The notes under the pieces: model-generated | Told to the model about the DNA's origin: nothing | Databases searched by the model: none | Seen by the model: only the letters and a program-made list of their open reading frames with translations | NCBI GenBank assembly: GCA_910579955.1 | Contig: CAJTWE010000024.1 | Coordinates: 1-39,466, forward strand | Length of the DNA stretch: 39,466 nucleotides | Direction of reading: 5' to 3' | Source of the DNA: an uncultured Ruminococcus sp. | GTDB taxonomy: Bacteria; Bacillota; Clostridia; Oscillospirales; Ruminococcaceae | Part shown: positions 39,218-39,466 of the stretch, piece after piece | How positions within the stretch are numbered: the stretch's first letter is position 1 | Layout of the letters: every line of letters starts with the position of its first letter | Translations under genes and position numbers: made by a program

Positions 39218-39466
39218 ATCACCAAATCAATAAAAGTTTTTTTGAGCCGGCAATTTTTTCAAAAAATGCCGGTCGCCGTCCGCAGACGGCGAAACTCTCC
39301 ATAGTAAAAAATTATGGAGTAACAAAAGCAAAATAAAAACAAAATTTCGCATTCAAATAAAGGCTTTCTGTCGATGTCAAGTACATAACAGAAAGCCTTC
39401 TTTTAGTAAGTAGCAAGAATAATATGCGAAATTTTTATACATAGCAAAAGAGGGAGCATAGCGACC
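39218..39466. other. Intergenic region dense in inverted repeats
   Basis: No gene is visible. Hairpins in order: CCGGCA/TGCCGG (39247-39272) with a T6/A6 inner part, TCGCCGTC/GACGGCGA (39273-39292), CTCCATA/TATGGAG (39297-39319), and a nested pair, AAAATTTCGCAT/ATGCGAAATTTT (39341-39352, 39424-39435) around AAGGCTTTCTGT/ACAGAAAGCCTT (39360-39371, 39388-39399). The inner pair is followed by CTTTT and can end psd transcription. The rest may be a structured intergenic repeat or the edge of a mobile remnant. Confidence 0.7.
39360..39404 (+). terminator. Likely terminator of the psd operon
   Basis: AAGGCTTTCTGT pairs perfectly with ACAGAAAGCCTT, 12 bp, loop 16 bases, followed by CTTTT. It lies unusually far (about 140 bases) after the psd stop. 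Confidence 0.6.

Noticed and set aside
39410..39466. 18-codon minus-strand frame at the window end
   Set aside because: No ribosome binding site, and it overlaps the outer inverted repeat.

Overview
The window reads as a chromosome segment of a gut or rumen Firmicute of the Ruminococcus / Oscillospiraceae kind. The evidence is several secreted proteins with C-terminal type I dockerin modules, a GH43 arabinanase with ricin-type modules and a dockerin, low to moderate GC with strong AGGAGG ribosome binding sites, textbook TTGACA-17-TATAAT promoters, and housekeeping genes of Firmicute type (ricT next to holB, the short type of prolyl-tRNA synthetase, the pssA-psd pair). The species is an inference. 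No cohesin or scaffoldin gene is visible.

Layout. 1-221: tRNA-Gly genes (one cut by the window edge). 371-2383: a secreted papain-fold protease followed by a secreted dockerin protein that resembles the protease's N-terminal region. 2622-3036: tRNA-Pro, tRNA-Thr, tRNA-Tyr. 3116-6436: typA and two lipoproteins. 6561-8827: serC-serA. 8870-9970: SH3-like/TM/zinc-ribbon protein. 10005-10811: a tetrahydrofolate riboswitch in front of a folT-type ECF S component. 10925-13449: holB-ricT-queH, then a convergent SLOG gene, then alr. 15480-17760 (minus): an operon of a dockerin-only protein, a trypsin-like protease and a dockerin protein. 17985-22227 (mostly minus): msmK/ugpC-type ATPase, rsuA, small membrane proteins, nrdR and a TIM-barrel protein. 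22444-24202: C39-like peptidase with dockerin, and a nucleoside phosphorylase. 24280-26975: an XRE regulator divergent from a CHAP/ricin/Fn3/dockerin protein whose 3' part is out of frame.

27017-28020 is the most interesting stretch. It holds three tandem, diverged copies of a cassette of about 345-355 bp. In each, a 27-codon membrane-peptide gene on the minus strand and a small RNA on the plus strand converge on one bidirectional terminator. The small RNA carries a copy of the antisense of the peptide gene's start region, and this segment co-varies copy by copy with its own mRNA. The mRNA leader can hide its Shine-Dalgarno in a hairpin. This is the architecture of the par/Fst type I toxin-antitoxin loci, here as a three-copy array in front of proS.

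28123-30588: proS and an aldose-epimerase-like gene. 30820-30975: tRNA-Met, tRNA-Glu. 31049-34980: a lipoprotein, the GH43 arabinanase with dockerin, and a 56-aa conserved small protein. 35096-36980 (minus): a two-component system. 37192-39217: a VTT/DedA-type membrane protein, pssA and psd, an overlapping operon for phosphatidylethanolamine synthesis. The last 250 bases are dense in inverted repeats.
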